Positions 37,401 through 46,380 are shown, numbered from the stretch's first letter. The stretch is DNA of 64,000 nucleotides from DASQZK01 sp963809925 (GCA_963809925.1 CAWELH010000004.1:744001-808000), one strand, 5' to 3'. Translations and numbers: made by a program. The notes: a model not told the origin generated them from the letters alone.

Positions 37401-38944
37401 AACATCCGGCCAACCCTTCCGTGATCATGGGAGACAACTTTTATATGACGTCCGAATTTTCCAACAGGAACACATATCAGGATGTACCGAAAAATAACCT
37501 GACCACTTTTAATATCAATGACACAAGCTTTGTAAATGGCAAACTTGAAGACTGGACATCCGGTGCCCTTTGGTTTGATGGACAAGCCACGTATTGCAGC
37601 GTATCCGATGCTGTTGTAAAAACTACAATATGCAATAATGTTGATATGACAACAAATGATTTCATCCTTGAACTCTTCGTCAAACCGGATACAAACTTTG
37701 TAAGCGGTATCCTGATATCAAAACTGGATAACATCAACGGTTATGAACTGGGCATTGACGACAGCGGAAAACCGGTTATGTCAGTTTATTCGGGAGGTAG
37801 TAAGGCAGCTGTGACCGCCTCATCTGCAGTTAATGAAGGCGGTTGGCACCATCTGCTGGCTGAGGTGAACAGGGCAGGTATTATCAACCTTTATATTGAT
37901 GGAAAACTTTCAAATGGTACTGCCACAGGTACGGTACCGGCAAAAGATGTTTCAATCTCAAATACCAGCGATCTTCTGATCGGAAAGAATAGTGACGGCA
38001 ATTTCTTCAGGGGAACCATAGATTTTCTCAGGATCTCAAAGGGCAGCCTTGCCGATGCCAAGACAACAATAGGCGAATTATACACATGGGAAACCGACGG
38101 TCCCTTCCTTTACGACAGGACCGGAAAAGCACCTGTTGGTAAAAGAGATGCAGGCGCCTTGGAGGCCGGTTCAAAACCCTGTGAATTGACGGTCGATCCC
38201 CTGACACTATCTTTTGATGAAACATCTTCATCAAAGAGTATTACCGTCAGCTCTTACCAGGACTTCAGTATCTATGGAAGTAACGGCAATTTTTTCGATA
38301 CCGGTACATCCGGAGAACTCGTCACCGTTACGGTGGAAGCGAATCCTTCGCCATCGGAAAGATCCGGAGATCTGACCATTTTTGGTTGCAATGAGTCGGT
38401 CAGGGTCACCATAGACCAGTCAGCTTCTCCGTGCGTGTTTGAGACCGGGGTTGATACGATTCGTTTTACAGCTGATGCACAGAGTTTTACTTTTTTCGTC
38501 ACGTCCAATGATGACTATACCGCTAAACGAAGCGACAGCTATTTCAGGGTAAGTAAAGTGACCTCAGGCGATTCTGTGCAGGTGTCGATCGATGAAAATA
38601 CCACGCTTTCGGAACGCTATGGTGAAGTTCGGCTAACAGGCTGTGACGGCACCACCGTAATTCCGGTCATACAGGATCCAGGCACAACCTCCGCAGCCGG
38701 ATATCTGCCCGACGGCTTTGAGATATTTCCGAATCCCGTTTCTTCAGGTATCCTCAACCTGGTGCTCCCTGAGCCCGATGGATGGTATACCATAAGAATC
38801 ACCGACCTTTCCGGTCGTGTAGTCCAATTAGAATCGTTGCAGGGAGGAAGGCGGACGGTGGAAATTTCTTTCGATGCCGGTACATATTTGCTTCATATTT
38901 CCGGGAAAGTCACAGATATCCAGACCAAACTAATTATTCTTTAA
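34430..38944 (+). CDS. T9SS-exported multidomain beta-helix / LamG protein
   Basis: A 1504-residue surface protein. Signal peptide 1-19; choice-of-anchor-like beta-sandwich about 22-188 (IFYEDFGDMGYFRG to RLDDITISG); fibronectin III about 190-285; right-handed beta-helix about 315-1000 (repeats such as DIKNNRFVYVNGG and RDMKIMRNRVYDNG); LamG/concanavalin domain about 1090-1230 (NGYELGIDDSGKPVMSVYSG, GGWHHLLAEVNRAG); two BACON-like domains about 1275-1355 and 1357-1428; T9SS type A sorting domain 1430-1504 (EIFPNPVSSGILNLVL). Beta-helix domains of this type belong to polysaccharide lyases and depolymerases, so it may bind or cleave an acidic glycan. No catalytic residues can be named. A strong terminator follows, so it is a single-gene unit. 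Confidence 0.9.
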   Translation: MKTKLLFLFILFSTGSLLAQETIFYEDFGDMGYFRGPANTYTGYSSSSSMFSSDSIAIHNWDPVSDYSVASGAGFALCGYNGGNVVNLIIISGINTTDYSGIRLSFGAATWYGIAGSYLDISYSTDGTNWTLLDDADLASGQFGDASWGYVTLNADLPAVPNLRLKFQNNNEVQAVRLDDITISGVGVDNTPPSQPAGLHLLFKTYNSVGLSWDSSTDDIGLDHYDVYRDGILMTSVTDNSTELKYLNPGNTFDFSIVAVDLALNVSPASDPLQVSLDELPADFKYDWQMPQATMLPDGDLEWKPLPFVFEAGDNIRYIDYESGNDNNDGQTEATAWKHHPWDQNAIANAASASGLHTYVFKRGVIYRGRLIADESGKPGDPIRLTSDPSWGIGEACIYGSVALHDGWTKADAVTAPNIPEPDKVWYQDISLPDTKVIVETTGGTMNRVRVARTPNYKDTPDDPLKYWYAMTGKIKDSQNNVLLLTDTKNLTQQNVDYYKGGTIWSQEDVIVMCTVWGQQIMDYDPSKSRITVKDQNFGGLKSRYFIENTPFLLDTVNEYYYNKNAGRLFVRLGGEKDPNSATLEVAINEELLGISGKHDIVVSGLTFGYTTATAVRYGYADTRSAIRMTGSCRNIDIKNNRFVYVNGGISAQNSSSENLSSSDISVTDNDLHVVDDLAIIFSENNGVYYRDMKIMRNRVYDNGARQLGRWYSSIPAILGNFRDGEVAGNIVDVSWGNGLDFFWGKSGSDGRDVPFIRGLVYQNKASNTLLGTNDYGGIEGWQGGPAFCFNNWSHNASGYKHYNNSSIGYAYYFDGAFKQIVFNNIASGVSHNRNAASFMQVLGFYNIYAQNTSYNTNVFFDAATGTLALNGYNTYLGNIGDDVSTFFSHQISTSYIPYESYGLNISSTLPFAGSLENKGSKMNLSDFKEDLNSYKSQLTQTGWNAAMPVLEDAAGHDFSLRPDGEAIDRGVRFFTAYPLYAVVGEWNFYKHPANPSVIMGDNFYMTSEFSNRNTYQDVPKNNLTTFNINDTSFVNGKLEDWTSGALWFDGQATYCSVSDAVVKTTICNNVDMTTNDFILELFVKPDTNFVSGILISKLDNINGYELGIDDSGKPVMSVYSGGSKAAVTASSAVNEGGWHHLLAEVNRAGIINLYIDGKLSNGTATGTVPAKDVSISNTSDLLIGKNSDGNFFRGTIDFLRISKGSLADAKTTIGELYTWETDGPFLYDRTGKAPVGKRDAGALEAGSKPCELTVDPLTLSFDETSSSKSITVSSYQDFSIYGSNGNFFDTGTSGELVTVTVEANPSPSERSGDLTIFGCNESVRVTIDQSASPCVFETGVDTIRFTADAQSFTFFVTSNDDYTAKRSDSYFRVSKVTSGDSVQVSIDENTTLSERYGEVRLTGCDGTTVIPVIQDPGTTSAAGYLPDGFEIFPNPVSSGILNLVLPEPDGWYTIRITDLSGRVVQLESLQGGRRTVEISFDAGTYLLHISGKVTDIQTKLIIL

Positions 38945-38970
38945 GTCTTAACTAAACACCATCCGCCAGA

Positions 38971-39014
38971 AACCACGGTTATTGCATAATTTCTGCAATG
39001 GCTGTGGTTTTTTT
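38971..39014 (+). terminator. intrinsic terminator of the T9SS beta-helix gene
   Basis: AACCACGGTTATTGCA and TGCAATGGCTGTGGTT pair almost end to end (only one real mismatch, the rest G-U or Watson-Crick) around a 7-base loop, followed by a run of seven T. It begins 27 bases after the stop codon. Confidence 0.85.
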
Positions 39015-39216
39015 ATGGTGTGACGCTAGTTTTTTCATTTCTTACCATGAAGGCGATCGCCAAGAATGTATTCGTCATTTGTTTACAATAATTTCCTTTA
39101 CGCCGGCTCATAGTTTTTCTTAACTTTTTCAGATTTGGAAGGTTATTCTTTTCAGCTACAGGACTTGGGCGCTGTAGATGGATTTCTGCTTTTACGGGTG
39201 ACTGAATAACAAAGGA

Positions 39217-40749
39217 ATGGCATATACAAAAACCGAAAGATATACATTGGTGTCAACCATTCTGGCCTCATCCATGGTTTTCATCGACGGTACCACGGTG
39301 AATATTGCTCTTCCCACCATTCAGTCCGATCTTGGCATCAGCGGATCCGGTCTGCTTTGGGTAATGGATGCATACCTGCTTACACTTGCCTCCCTGATGC
39401 TTGTTGGCGGGTCAATTGGTGATTACCTGGGCAGGAATAGGGTCTTTTTATGGGGACTGGCTTTATTTACCCTTGCTTCCATTAGCTGTGGTCTGTCTTT
39501 TTCCCCATTACAGATCATCATTTCCAGACTCCTTCAGGGTGTAGGTGGAGCGCTTCTTACCCCAGGAAGCCTGTCGTTAATTACTACACATTTTTCAGCC
39601 GGCAGAGTGGGAGGGGCCATTGGGCTTTGGTCCACATTTTCAGCTCTCACCTCGGTATCTGGCCCACTGCTGGGAGGTTGGCTGTCTGAATCAGGACTCT
39701 GGAGGCTGATTTTTCTGATAAACGTGCCCCTCTCGGTAATCGCATTCCTGATCATTCTGAAGAAGATCCCGGAAACCAGAAACGTTCAGGTAAAAAGTCT
39801 GGATTATACAGGTGCCGTACTAATAACTCTCGGATTATCGGGGCTGGCCTTTGGATTTATCGAATCATCAGGCTTTGGATTCGGAAATGTACTGATAATA
39901 TTTTCACTGCTGGCGGGAATGCTGGGACTCATTGCTTTCGTGATGTATGAGCGTAACAGGCCGGATTCCCTGATGCCTGCGGAATTGTTCAGATTCCGTA
40001 ATTTCAGTGCTGCCAATGCTCTTACATTGTTTCTTTATGGGTCACTGAGCGCTCTGACATTCTTTCTTCCCCTCAATCTTGTCCGGATACAGGGCTATTC
40101 CGAATGGCAGGGAGGCCTTGTATTTTTCCCTATGGTACTGATCATTGCACTGTTGTCACCTGTATCAGGATTCCTTACAGGGAAAGTAGGAGCCCGGATA
40201 TTTCTTATTGCAGGACCTGCCATAACAGGCGCCGGCTTTTACTTATTTTCCGCTATCGGGGATACCGCCGGTCCCTCTGAATACTGGCATACTTTCTTTT
40301 TACCCGTTTTGCTCCTGGGTATTGGTATGGGCTTGACGGTTGCCCCCCTCACCACTCTCGTGATGCGTTCCGTGGACCGTAACAACAGTGGTTCGGCATC
40401 GGGCATAAATAATTCCGTATCGAGAATCGCTGGTCTCATGGCTATAGCGCTACTGGGTACTTACGCACTTCATCATTTCAGCCATGATGTGTATAAAGAG
40501 ATCGTCAGAATCGGATTCGGGCAGGATGAGATTAAGGCGATCATGAGGAATACAGGAGATTTTGCGGATGCACGTGTCCCTGAAAGCATTACCGGAGTGA
40601 AAGAAACGCAGCTGCGACAACTCTTCAGGATTTCATTTATTCATTCATTCAATCTTGTTTCACATGTTTCCGCTTATGCGACGTGGATGAGTGCACTTGT
40701 GGCGTTGTTCTTCATACGACGAAGAATAAGAACAAACAGAAGCCCGTGA
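39217..40749 (+). CDS. MFS transporter, DHA2 (EmrB/QacA) family
   Basis: A 510-residue inner-membrane exporter with 14 predicted helices. The DHA2 motifs are present: FIDGTTVNIALPTIQ (motif D1), GDYLGRNRVFLWG (motif A), RLLQGVGGALLTPGSLSLI (motif B) and WSTFSALTSVSGPLLGGWL (motif C). These proton antiporters expel drugs or metabolites. No EmrA-like membrane-fusion partner or TetR regulator gene is adjacent, so it works alone or with distant partners. The gene ends 356 bases before a converging dehydrogenase gene. Confidence 0.95.
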   Translation: MAYTKTERYTLVSTILASSMVFIDGTTVNIALPTIQSDLGISGSGLLWVMDAYLLTLASLMLVGGSIGDYLGRNRVFLWGLALFTLASISCGLSFSPLQIIISRLLQGVGGALLTPGSLSLITTHFSAGRVGGAIGLWSTFSALTSVSGPLLGGWLSESGLWRLIFLINVPLSVIAFLIILKKIPETRNVQVKSLDYTGAVLITLGLSGLAFGFIESSGFGFGNVLIIFSLLAGMLGLIAFVMYERNRPDSLMPAELFRFRNFSAANALTLFLYGSLSALTFFLPLNLVRIQGYSEWQGGLVFFPMVLIIALLSPVSGFLTGKVGARIFLIAGPAITGAGFYLFSAIGDTAGPSEYWHTFFLPVLLLGIGMGLTVAPLTTLVMRSVDRNNSGSASGINNSVSRIAGLMAIALLGTYALHHFSHDVYKEIVRIGFGQDEIKAIMRNTGDFADARVPESITGVKETQLRQLFRISFIHSFNLVSHVSAYATWMSALVALFFIRRRIRTNRSP

Positions 40750-40833
40750 GATGAAAATTGAAGACGACGGTGCACGACGTTTAATCTGTGAGCATGGATA
40801 TTTTTTCTTCTTCACTGGAAAGTAGTTCACTTT

Positions 40834-40881
40834 TTCACCCCTCAGGGGAGGAATTCACCCCTGCAGGCGGGTTTTCACCCC
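40834..40881. repeat. three TTCACCCC direct repeats with a 20-nt period
   Basis: TTCACCCC occurs at 40834-40841, 40854-40861 and 40874-40881, exactly 20 nt apart, in the 355-base gap between the converging MFS and Gfo/Idh genes. The core TTCACC and the spacing agree with the repeats in front of the LytTR operon at 6598. The gap has no gene that these sites would obviously control: the rest of 40750-41104 shows only short, unconvincing frames. One GAATTTTG (40891-40898) is a near TAnnTTTG match right after the third copy. Confidence 0.6.
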
Positions 40882-41104
40882 ATTCTGACAGAATTTTGCC
40901 ACTCTCTGTTCCCAAGGGTGAGGATATGTACTGAATCCAGGCCATGGGAATTATCTGGTGTTGGTGAAAGGGCAGTGCAGTCAAGAAAATGAAACGAAGG
41001 CTGTGGATAAATACATAATCTACACATCCCTGAACGGCACCAATATCTCAGGTGCCGCCGGGAATGGTCACAGAACAGTATAAAAATTAGGTATCTGCTG
41101 GTAC

Positions 41105-42457
41105 TTAGTACTTAAAAATTTTACCTCCGGCCATCACCTGTTGTGTCTTCTCATCAAAGGTGGCTTTCTCACCGGTCCTGAGTGCCGCCGTCACCATGAT
41201 GTTGGCAATGGAATGATTGTAACCGGCTTCTACAGGTGCGTTAGTATTGACATTTCCATCCCTGACGCTCTGCATCCAGTTATGCATATGGGCATTGGTC
41301 AGGGGATCAGCACCGGTATTTGCATTGGTTTCCACAGTAATCTGTGGAAGTTCTACATCATCCAGAAGGAAGGGTTTCATCCCCATGGCTGATGCAAATT
41401 TCTCTGTCAGGCCGCCTTCAGAATCGATCTTGTTGCTGGCCAGGTCGAGTTTCCCGCCATTGGAGAAGTACCATTCCTTTGTTCCGCCTGAAGAATTGTG
41501 CATCCGTGATGAATAGACCACCTGGAAGCCTTCATCGGGATTATCCAATGGGCCGTAATCGAAGACCGCAGTCACGGTATCATAATTTTTTCGTCCGTCT
41601 TTCCAGACATAAATCCCACCGTTGGCAGCTACAGAACGTGGATGGGCAAGATGAGTGAACCAGTGTACGGTATCGATTTGATGCGACATCCACTGACCTG
41701 GGATACCGGATGAATAGGGCCAGAACAGTCTGTATTCTAGGTATTTCCTGGGATCCCATGCTTCATACGGTCGGTTTATAAGGTAACGTTTCCAGTCGGT
41801 ATCCTGTTCCCTGATTTCAGCTACGAGTTCCGGTCTGCGCCATCTTCCGGGTTGATTTACATTCCATGTCATTTCCACCATGGTGATCTTCCCGAATTTT
41901 CCTGACTGGATAAAATCGTGGGCAGCCTGGTAGTTCGGTCCGCTGCGTCGCTGCGAGCCAATCTGGATCACCTTGCCTGATGCCTTGGCAGCCTTCAGAC
42001 CGGCGATGGCATCATCCATGGTTTCTGCAAAAGGCTTTTCGCAGTATACATCACATCCGGCATTTACAGCATCCGCAAGGAGAAGGGCGTGCTGAAAATC
42101 TGCAGTGCTGATGATCACGGCATCGGGTTTTGCTTCGAAAAGCTCATCAGAATTCCGCAAAAGCTTTATTTTCTGCCCGGTCAGCTCCTTTATTGCGGCA
42201 GCGCCTTCCTCACGTCGCCGGCTCCAAAGGTCTCCAAGCATCGTGAATTCAAAATTCATATCAGCGGCATACTTGTGGAAAGCCTTTTTCAGTGTACTGT
42301 TGAATCGATCGGAAAATCCGAGTATACCTACGCTCACGCGGTCGTTGGCACCGAGGATTCTGCCGTAGCTCTTTGCGCTCATTCCAAGTCCGCCAATCAT
42401 GATTCCTGCAGAGGCGGCAGTTGTGTTCCTCAGGAATGTTCTTCGGGTTGTTTTCAT
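41105..42457 (-). CDS. Gfo/Idh/MocA-family oxidoreductase with Tat-like signal
   Basis: A 450-residue NAD(P)-dependent dehydrogenase. MKTTRRTFLRNTTAASAGI is a twin-arginine signal. The Rossmann start VSVGILGFSDRF, the catalytic-site motif CEKPFAET (Glu140-Lys141-Pro142) and the C-terminal beta-sheet domain with YLEYRLFWPYSSGIPGQWMSHQIDTVHW are typical. Such periplasmic members oxidise or cleave glycosides through 3-keto intermediates (as in GH109-type enzymes). It is followed downstream on the minus strand by nothing, and preceded by a TIM-barrel isomerase 48 bases upstream, so they form one operon. Confidence 0.93.
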   Translation of the reverse strand: MKTTRRTFLRNTTAASAGIMIGGLGMSAKSYGRILGANDRVSVGILGFSDRFNSTLKKAFHKYAADMNFEFTMLGDLWSRRREEGAAAIKELTGQKIKLLRNSDELFEAKPDAVIISTADFQHALLLADAVNAGCDVYCEKPFAETMDDAIAGLKAAKASGKVIQIGSQRRSGPNYQAAHDFIQSGKFGKITMVEMTWNVNQPGRWRRPELVAEIREQDTDWKRYLINRPYEAWDPRKYLEYRLFWPYSSGIPGQWMSHQIDTVHWFTHLAHPRSVAANGGIYVWKDGRKNYDTVTAVFDYGPLDNPDEGFQVVYSSRMHNSSGGTKEWYFSNGGKLDLASNKIDSEGGLTEKFASAMGMKPFLLDDVELPQITVETNANTGADPLTNAHMHNWMQSVRDGNVNTNAPVEAGYNHSIANIMVTAALRTGEKATFDEKTQQVMAGGKIFKY

Positions 42458-42505
42458 GCGTTTTAATTTAGTGAAGTGACAATATTGGAATTTATTTTAT
42501 ATCGG

Positions 42506-43384
42506 TTAGAACTGGTTTTTTATCGCCTGAATTGCCAAGGCAGCTTCCTTTTCCTGATCTTTCCACCTGCATTCAATTGACATCCGGCTTTTATATCCGG
42601 CCTTTTTCAGGGCGTCAAAGTACATGCTGAAATCTTCGCCGTTTACTCCCGGGGCTGCGCGATTTTCCTTTTCAGCAATGTGGATATGATATAACAGGTC
42701 GCCGTATTCGACAAGATGATCGGGACTTTCATCTTCCATCAGCATATGATAAATATCAGCAAGCAGTCTGAAATTCGGATGATTAATTCTTTTTACAAGT
42801 TCGCCGCCCTCAGCTACAGAGTTGATAAAATTACACTCCTTTGTATTCAGAGGTTCGAGAGAAACAACAACGTTGTATTTGCCGGCCAGGTCACCCATTC
42901 TTTTACCCAGCTCGACGAACTGTTTTTCCGCATCGGACTTAGAAAATCCGTCGGGGATGCTGCGCGATCCTCCACTGCCGAAAACGATGGTTTTGATACC
43001 TGCCATCTCAGCTCTTCTGAATGCCGTTTCTGCAAATTTAAGGATATCGCCTGGCACAGCATCGTTTCCAGTGCTCTTCATTTTACCCGGCAGGAATGAA
43101 TTGCAGGCTTCGACCGGCAATCGTGAAGCATTGGCAAGCTCGAGATTTTTCATGAAGGCCTCCTCATCACTTTCCGGAACAAGAAAATGACTGACCCCTT
43201 CCTCAATGTATGCATATCCGGCTTCAGCAAATAAACGGTTGTTACTGAGTGATGTGCAGACACCAATCCGCAAGGGAAATTTCCTGAAACCCCTATCCCT
43301 GCCAAAGCCACTAACCCCCTCTACCAGGAGGCCTACGCCTGTCAATGCCGTAAATCTGATAAATTCCCTTCGTGTTGTGATCAT
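42506..43384 (-). CDS. exported sugar phosphate isomerase/epimerase-like TIM barrel
   Basis: A 292-residue protein with a Tat-like N-terminus (MITTRREFIRFTALTGVGLL) and an AP-endonuclease-2-type TIM barrel (xylose isomerase-like fold). Metal-binding acidic residues are visible in VVSLEPLNTKECNF, RLLADIYHML and MSIECRWKD, with the His in YHIHIAEKENR. Together with the following Gfo/Idh/MocA dehydrogenase it fits a periplasmic or exported 3-keto-sugar pathway, where these pairs recur. It is divergent from the GH78 rhamnosidase, with a 12-bp inverted repeat between them. Confidence 0.9.
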   Translation of the reverse strand: MITTRREFIRFTALTGVGLLVEGVSGFGRDRGFRKFPLRIGVCTSLSNNRLFAEAGYAYIEEGVSHFLVPESDEEAFMKNLELANASRLPVEACNSFLPGKMKSTGNDAVPGDILKFAETAFRRAEMAGIKTIVFGSGGSRSIPDGFSKSDAEKQFVELGKRMGDLAGKYNVVVSLEPLNTKECNFINSVAEGGELVKRINHPNFRLLADIYHMLMEDESPDHLVEYGDLLYHIHIAEKENRAAPGVNGEDFSMYFDALKKAGYKSRMSIECRWKDQEKEAALAIQAIKNQF

Positions 43385-43454
43385 GAATTTCGGTTTTAAT
43401 AATTACTTTTTCGTCTGAGCAGAAGAGGAATATATGCCGGTCGCACCAGTCTTC

Positions 43455-43495
43455 CTGCCAACATTACAGCAACCAGCAAAAATTAATGTTGGCAG
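43455..43495. promoter_or_regulatory. 12-bp perfect inverted repeat in a divergent promoter region
   Basis: CTGCCAACATTA (43455-43466) and TAATGTTGGCAG (43484-43495) are exact reverse complements with 17 bases between. Arm centres are 29 bases apart, close to three helical turns. It sits between the divergent TIM-barrel (minus) and GH78 (plus) starts, so an operator for a common regulator is likely; a hairpin in either leader is the alternative. A T-run is lacking, so it is not a terminator. Confidence 0.6.
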
Positions 43496-43602
43496 ATGTA
43501 CAGGATAAAAATAAGAAAATATATCCCATCATCAAAGATGAAACATAGGTAGTACATTGATAAAGTCCTCATTTATCCAATGAAAAACAGGGAAAAGGAC
43601 CT

Positions 43603-43610
43603 TAAATTTG
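43603..43610 (+). promoter_or_regulatory. TAnnTTTG promoter box for the GH78 gene
   Basis: TAAATTTG matches the Bacteroidota -7 consensus and is 70 bases before the ATG at 43681. No strong -33 element is seen. The inverted repeat lies 108 bases further upstream, a position that suits an activator. Confidence 0.45.
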
Positions 43611-43680
43611 TTTCGCTTTCTTAATTTAGTGCAGCTCATCATGGAACGTTTAAAATATACATCAAGATAAATATGCTCCA

Positions 43681-46380
43681 ATGAAAAAATTTATTCCTCT
43701 GATCCTCATTCTTCTCTTTATTGCCGGCGGATGTGCATTTATCTCTTCCGGGGACAACCAGCTTATCGAAGTTAAACATCTTCTCTGTAATGGTTCTGAT
43801 CATCCGGTTTGTGCCGGCCAGGATCCGCTCTTTGGCTGGGAATTGACAGCATCCGGTTACCATCGGCAGCAATCGGCCTACCAGTTGCTGGTCGCTACTT
43901 CACTGTCACGTCTGAATGAATCAGACGCCGACTCCTGGAACAGTGGTAAAATTATATCTACACAGTCGCAATGGATCAGATATATAGGACAACATCTGGA
44001 CCCGGGTGAGAAGTATTACTGGACAGTCAGGGTTTGGGATGAAGGCGACAGGGCTTCCGTCTTCGGTAAGCCGGCATCGTTTATCATGACCGGCAGACAA
44101 GAGGATATGGAAGCTGCCTGGATCAGTGATTCGGCAGCCGTCGATGGCAATCCCGGCACATCTGCAGCACCATTGTTCAGAAAACCCTTCATGCTGGAAG
44201 CCCTGCCCAAAAAAGCTATAATACGATATACCGGAGTAGGCTACATCGATATGTATATCAACGGAACTACCTGTTCAGACGCCGTACTTCAGCCTTCGTT
44301 TACCCGATACGACAGGCGGGTGGAGTTTGAAACGGCCGACATCACCGCCATGCTTGTCAAGGGGGAAAATGTACTGGCTTGTATGGCAGGCAACGGATTT
44401 TATAATGTCGATACAAGATCAGCCTGGCGGTTCAACAGGGCACCATGGAGAGGCAGGCCCGCCATTGCCTGTGTTCTTGACATTGAAATGAAGAATGGCG
44501 AACATCGTAAGATATCCACCGATGAATCATGGAAAACGGCACCGGGACCTGTTATCTTTAACCAGATCAGAAATGGTGAAACCTATGACGCAGGGCGGGA
44601 TCAAAAAGGCTGGAATTCAACTCCATTCGATGATGGCAAGTGGGGAACAGCCGTGAGCGTTGCAGGTCCGGAGGGTAAACTTACGCCGGCGATCATTCCG
44701 CCAATGCGAAAGATCAGGTATCTCAAAGCGGTAAAAATCACTTCACCGTCTCCCGGAATCTGGCTTTTCGATTTCGGACAGAACCTGACAGGTTGGACCA
44801 AACTTTCATTTTCCGGCCGGCCGGGCGATGAAGTAGTGATTAAGCATGGTGAACGCATTGATTCCTCCGGTTACCTTGATCAGAAAGAACTGAGCCGCTT
44901 TATTTTCACAGGCGAAACCCAGACGAGCCGGTACCTGAGCAATGGTACAGGCAGGCAGGAATGGGAGCCCCGCTTTACCTATTATGGTTTCAGGTATGCT
45001 GAAGTCAGCGGCCTCACGGCAAAGCCGGATGAGGAGACACTTCAGGCCTGTGTGGTTTATACAGATTTTAAACCGGCAGGCGAACTGCACACGGGCAATG
45101 AGATGATTGATAAACTCCATGAAAATACGCGCTGGTCGTACCTCGGTAATTTTCACAGCATACCGGAAGACTGCCCGCATCGAGAAAAGATGGGGTGGAC
45201 AGGAGACGGACAACTGGTTGCAGGTACAGGTATGATGAATTTTTATACATACAATGGCTACAGAAAATGGTTAAATGATTTCACGGATGAACAGAAACAG
45301 AGCGGGGACTTGCCAGGAATTATCCCGACAAGCGGCTGGGGGTATGAATACGGACGGGATCCGGAAACACAAATCTATGGCTATGGTCCCCAGTGGGAGG
45401 GAGCCTGCATCACTATCCCATGGAAATTATTTCAGTATTATGGTGATACTTCCGTGCTGAAAGATTATGCACCGATGATGAACCTCTATATGAAATGGCT
45501 CGGAGATATTTCAAAAGGTGATTTGCTGAATATCGGGATTGATGACCATAAGTCTCTGGTCAGCAGCGATCCTGCCCTCATCTCTTCCGCCTATTATTTT
45601 TTGCTCGCTGATATTATGACTTCTGTGACGGATGTCACCGGTCCTGAGAATGATCACCGGGATTACATGGCGCTTCGTGACCGGATATCAAAAGCATTTA
45701 TGCACAAATGGTTTCCGGATGGGAGCCCGGATACCGCCTCTTTTCTGTCACTTGCTCTCGCCACAGGTTTCGATATTCTCCCTGAAGCCATGGATTCTGT
45801 TTTTTTGGAAGAGTTGGCTGCCAGGATCATGGACCAGAACTACCATGTTACCACCGGCGTGGTTGGTACCAATGCACTTTTCAGTGCCTTGGTGAGGAAA
45901 GGATATACAGACCTCTTCATGCGTGTTGTCACCAATCCTGAATACCCCTCTTACGGCAACTGGATAATAAATGGCGCCACCACGCTTTGGCAGAACTGGG
46001 ACGGAAGCCAGTCGCGAAACCATATCATGTTTGGTTTTGTGGATGAGTATATGTATGATGTTCTTATGGGACTCAGGAATACAGAGACATCCGCTGGTTT
46101 TCATAATTTCATTCTACAGCCGGCATTTCCGGAATATCCCGGTCGGGCAACTGCAAGCCACCAATCAATGTACGGCGACATTATTTCCTCCTGGCAGCGT
46201 CACGGAGGTGAGGTAACATGGAATGTGACCATTCCGGTGAATACCATCGGAAAGGCAGTCTTTCCCACAGCTGCACATGATATCGAAATCGAAGGTCCTG
46301 CTCAGGTTACCGGCTCGTCTGGAAATTATAGCGTTGAGATTGGCTCAGGAAGCTACCACTTTACTTTCATCATAGAATAG
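43681..46380 (+). CDS. GH78 alpha-L-rhamnosidase (lipoprotein)
   Basis: An 899-residue lipoprotein (lipobox Cys18). After an N-terminal FN3-like domain (about 28-140) and two beta-sandwich domains (about 150-420), the (alpha/alpha)6 catalytic domain begins with the family signature DCPHREKMGWTGDGQ (Cys498 onward; the usual form is CPQRDERxGWTGD). GPQWEGACITIPW places a candidate general-acid Glu573, and GATTLWQNWDG and FGFVDEYMYDVLMGL close the barrel, followed by a C-terminal beta domain. It should release terminal L-rhamnose from plant or microbial glycans in the periplasm or at the surface. No rhamnose catabolic genes (rhaA, rhaB, rhaD) are in the window. Confidence 0.95.
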   Translation: MKKFIPLILILLFIAGGCAFISSGDNQLIEVKHLLCNGSDHPVCAGQDPLFGWELTASGYHRQQSAYQLLVATSLSRLNESDADSWNSGKIISTQSQWIRYIGQHLDPGEKYYWTVRVWDEGDRASVFGKPASFIMTGRQEDMEAAWISDSAAVDGNPGTSAAPLFRKPFMLEALPKKAIIRYTGVGYIDMYINGTTCSDAVLQPSFTRYDRRVEFETADITAMLVKGENVLACMAGNGFYNVDTRSAWRFNRAPWRGRPAIACVLDIEMKNGEHRKISTDESWKTAPGPVIFNQIRNGETYDAGRDQKGWNSTPFDDGKWGTAVSVAGPEGKLTPAIIPPMRKIRYLKAVKITSPSPGIWLFDFGQNLTGWTKLSFSGRPGDEVVIKHGERIDSSGYLDQKELSRFIFTGETQTSRYLSNGTGRQEWEPRFTYYGFRYAEVSGLTAKPDEETLQACVVYTDFKPAGELHTGNEMIDKLHENTRWSYLGNFHSIPEDCPHREKMGWTGDGQLVAGTGMMNFYTYNGYRKWLNDFTDEQKQSGDLPGIIPTSGWGYEYGRDPETQIYGYGPQWEGACITIPWKLFQYYGDTSVLKDYAPMMNLYMKWLGDISKGDLLNIGIDDHKSLVSSDPALISSAYYFLLADIMTSVTDVTGPENDHRDYMALRDRISKAFMHKWFPDGSPDTASFLSLALATGFDILPEAMDSVFLEELAARIMDQNYHVTTGVVGTNALFSALVRKGYTDLFMRVVTNPEYPSYGNWIINGATTLWQNWDGSQSRNHIMFGFVDEYMYDVLMGLRNTETSAGFHNFILQPAFPEYPGRATASHQSMYGDIISSWQRHGGEVTWNVTIPVNTIGKAVFPTAAHDIEIEGPAQVTGSSGNYSVEIGSGSYHFTFIIE

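Noticed and set aside
39160..39180. CTACAG/CTGTAG inverted repeat before the MFS gene
   Set aside because: Six-base arms with a 9-base gap and no other support; not better than chance.
40834..40881. CRISPR-like array
   Set aside because: Repeats are only 8 bases with 12-base gaps and three copies; there are no cas genes, so operator iterons fit better.
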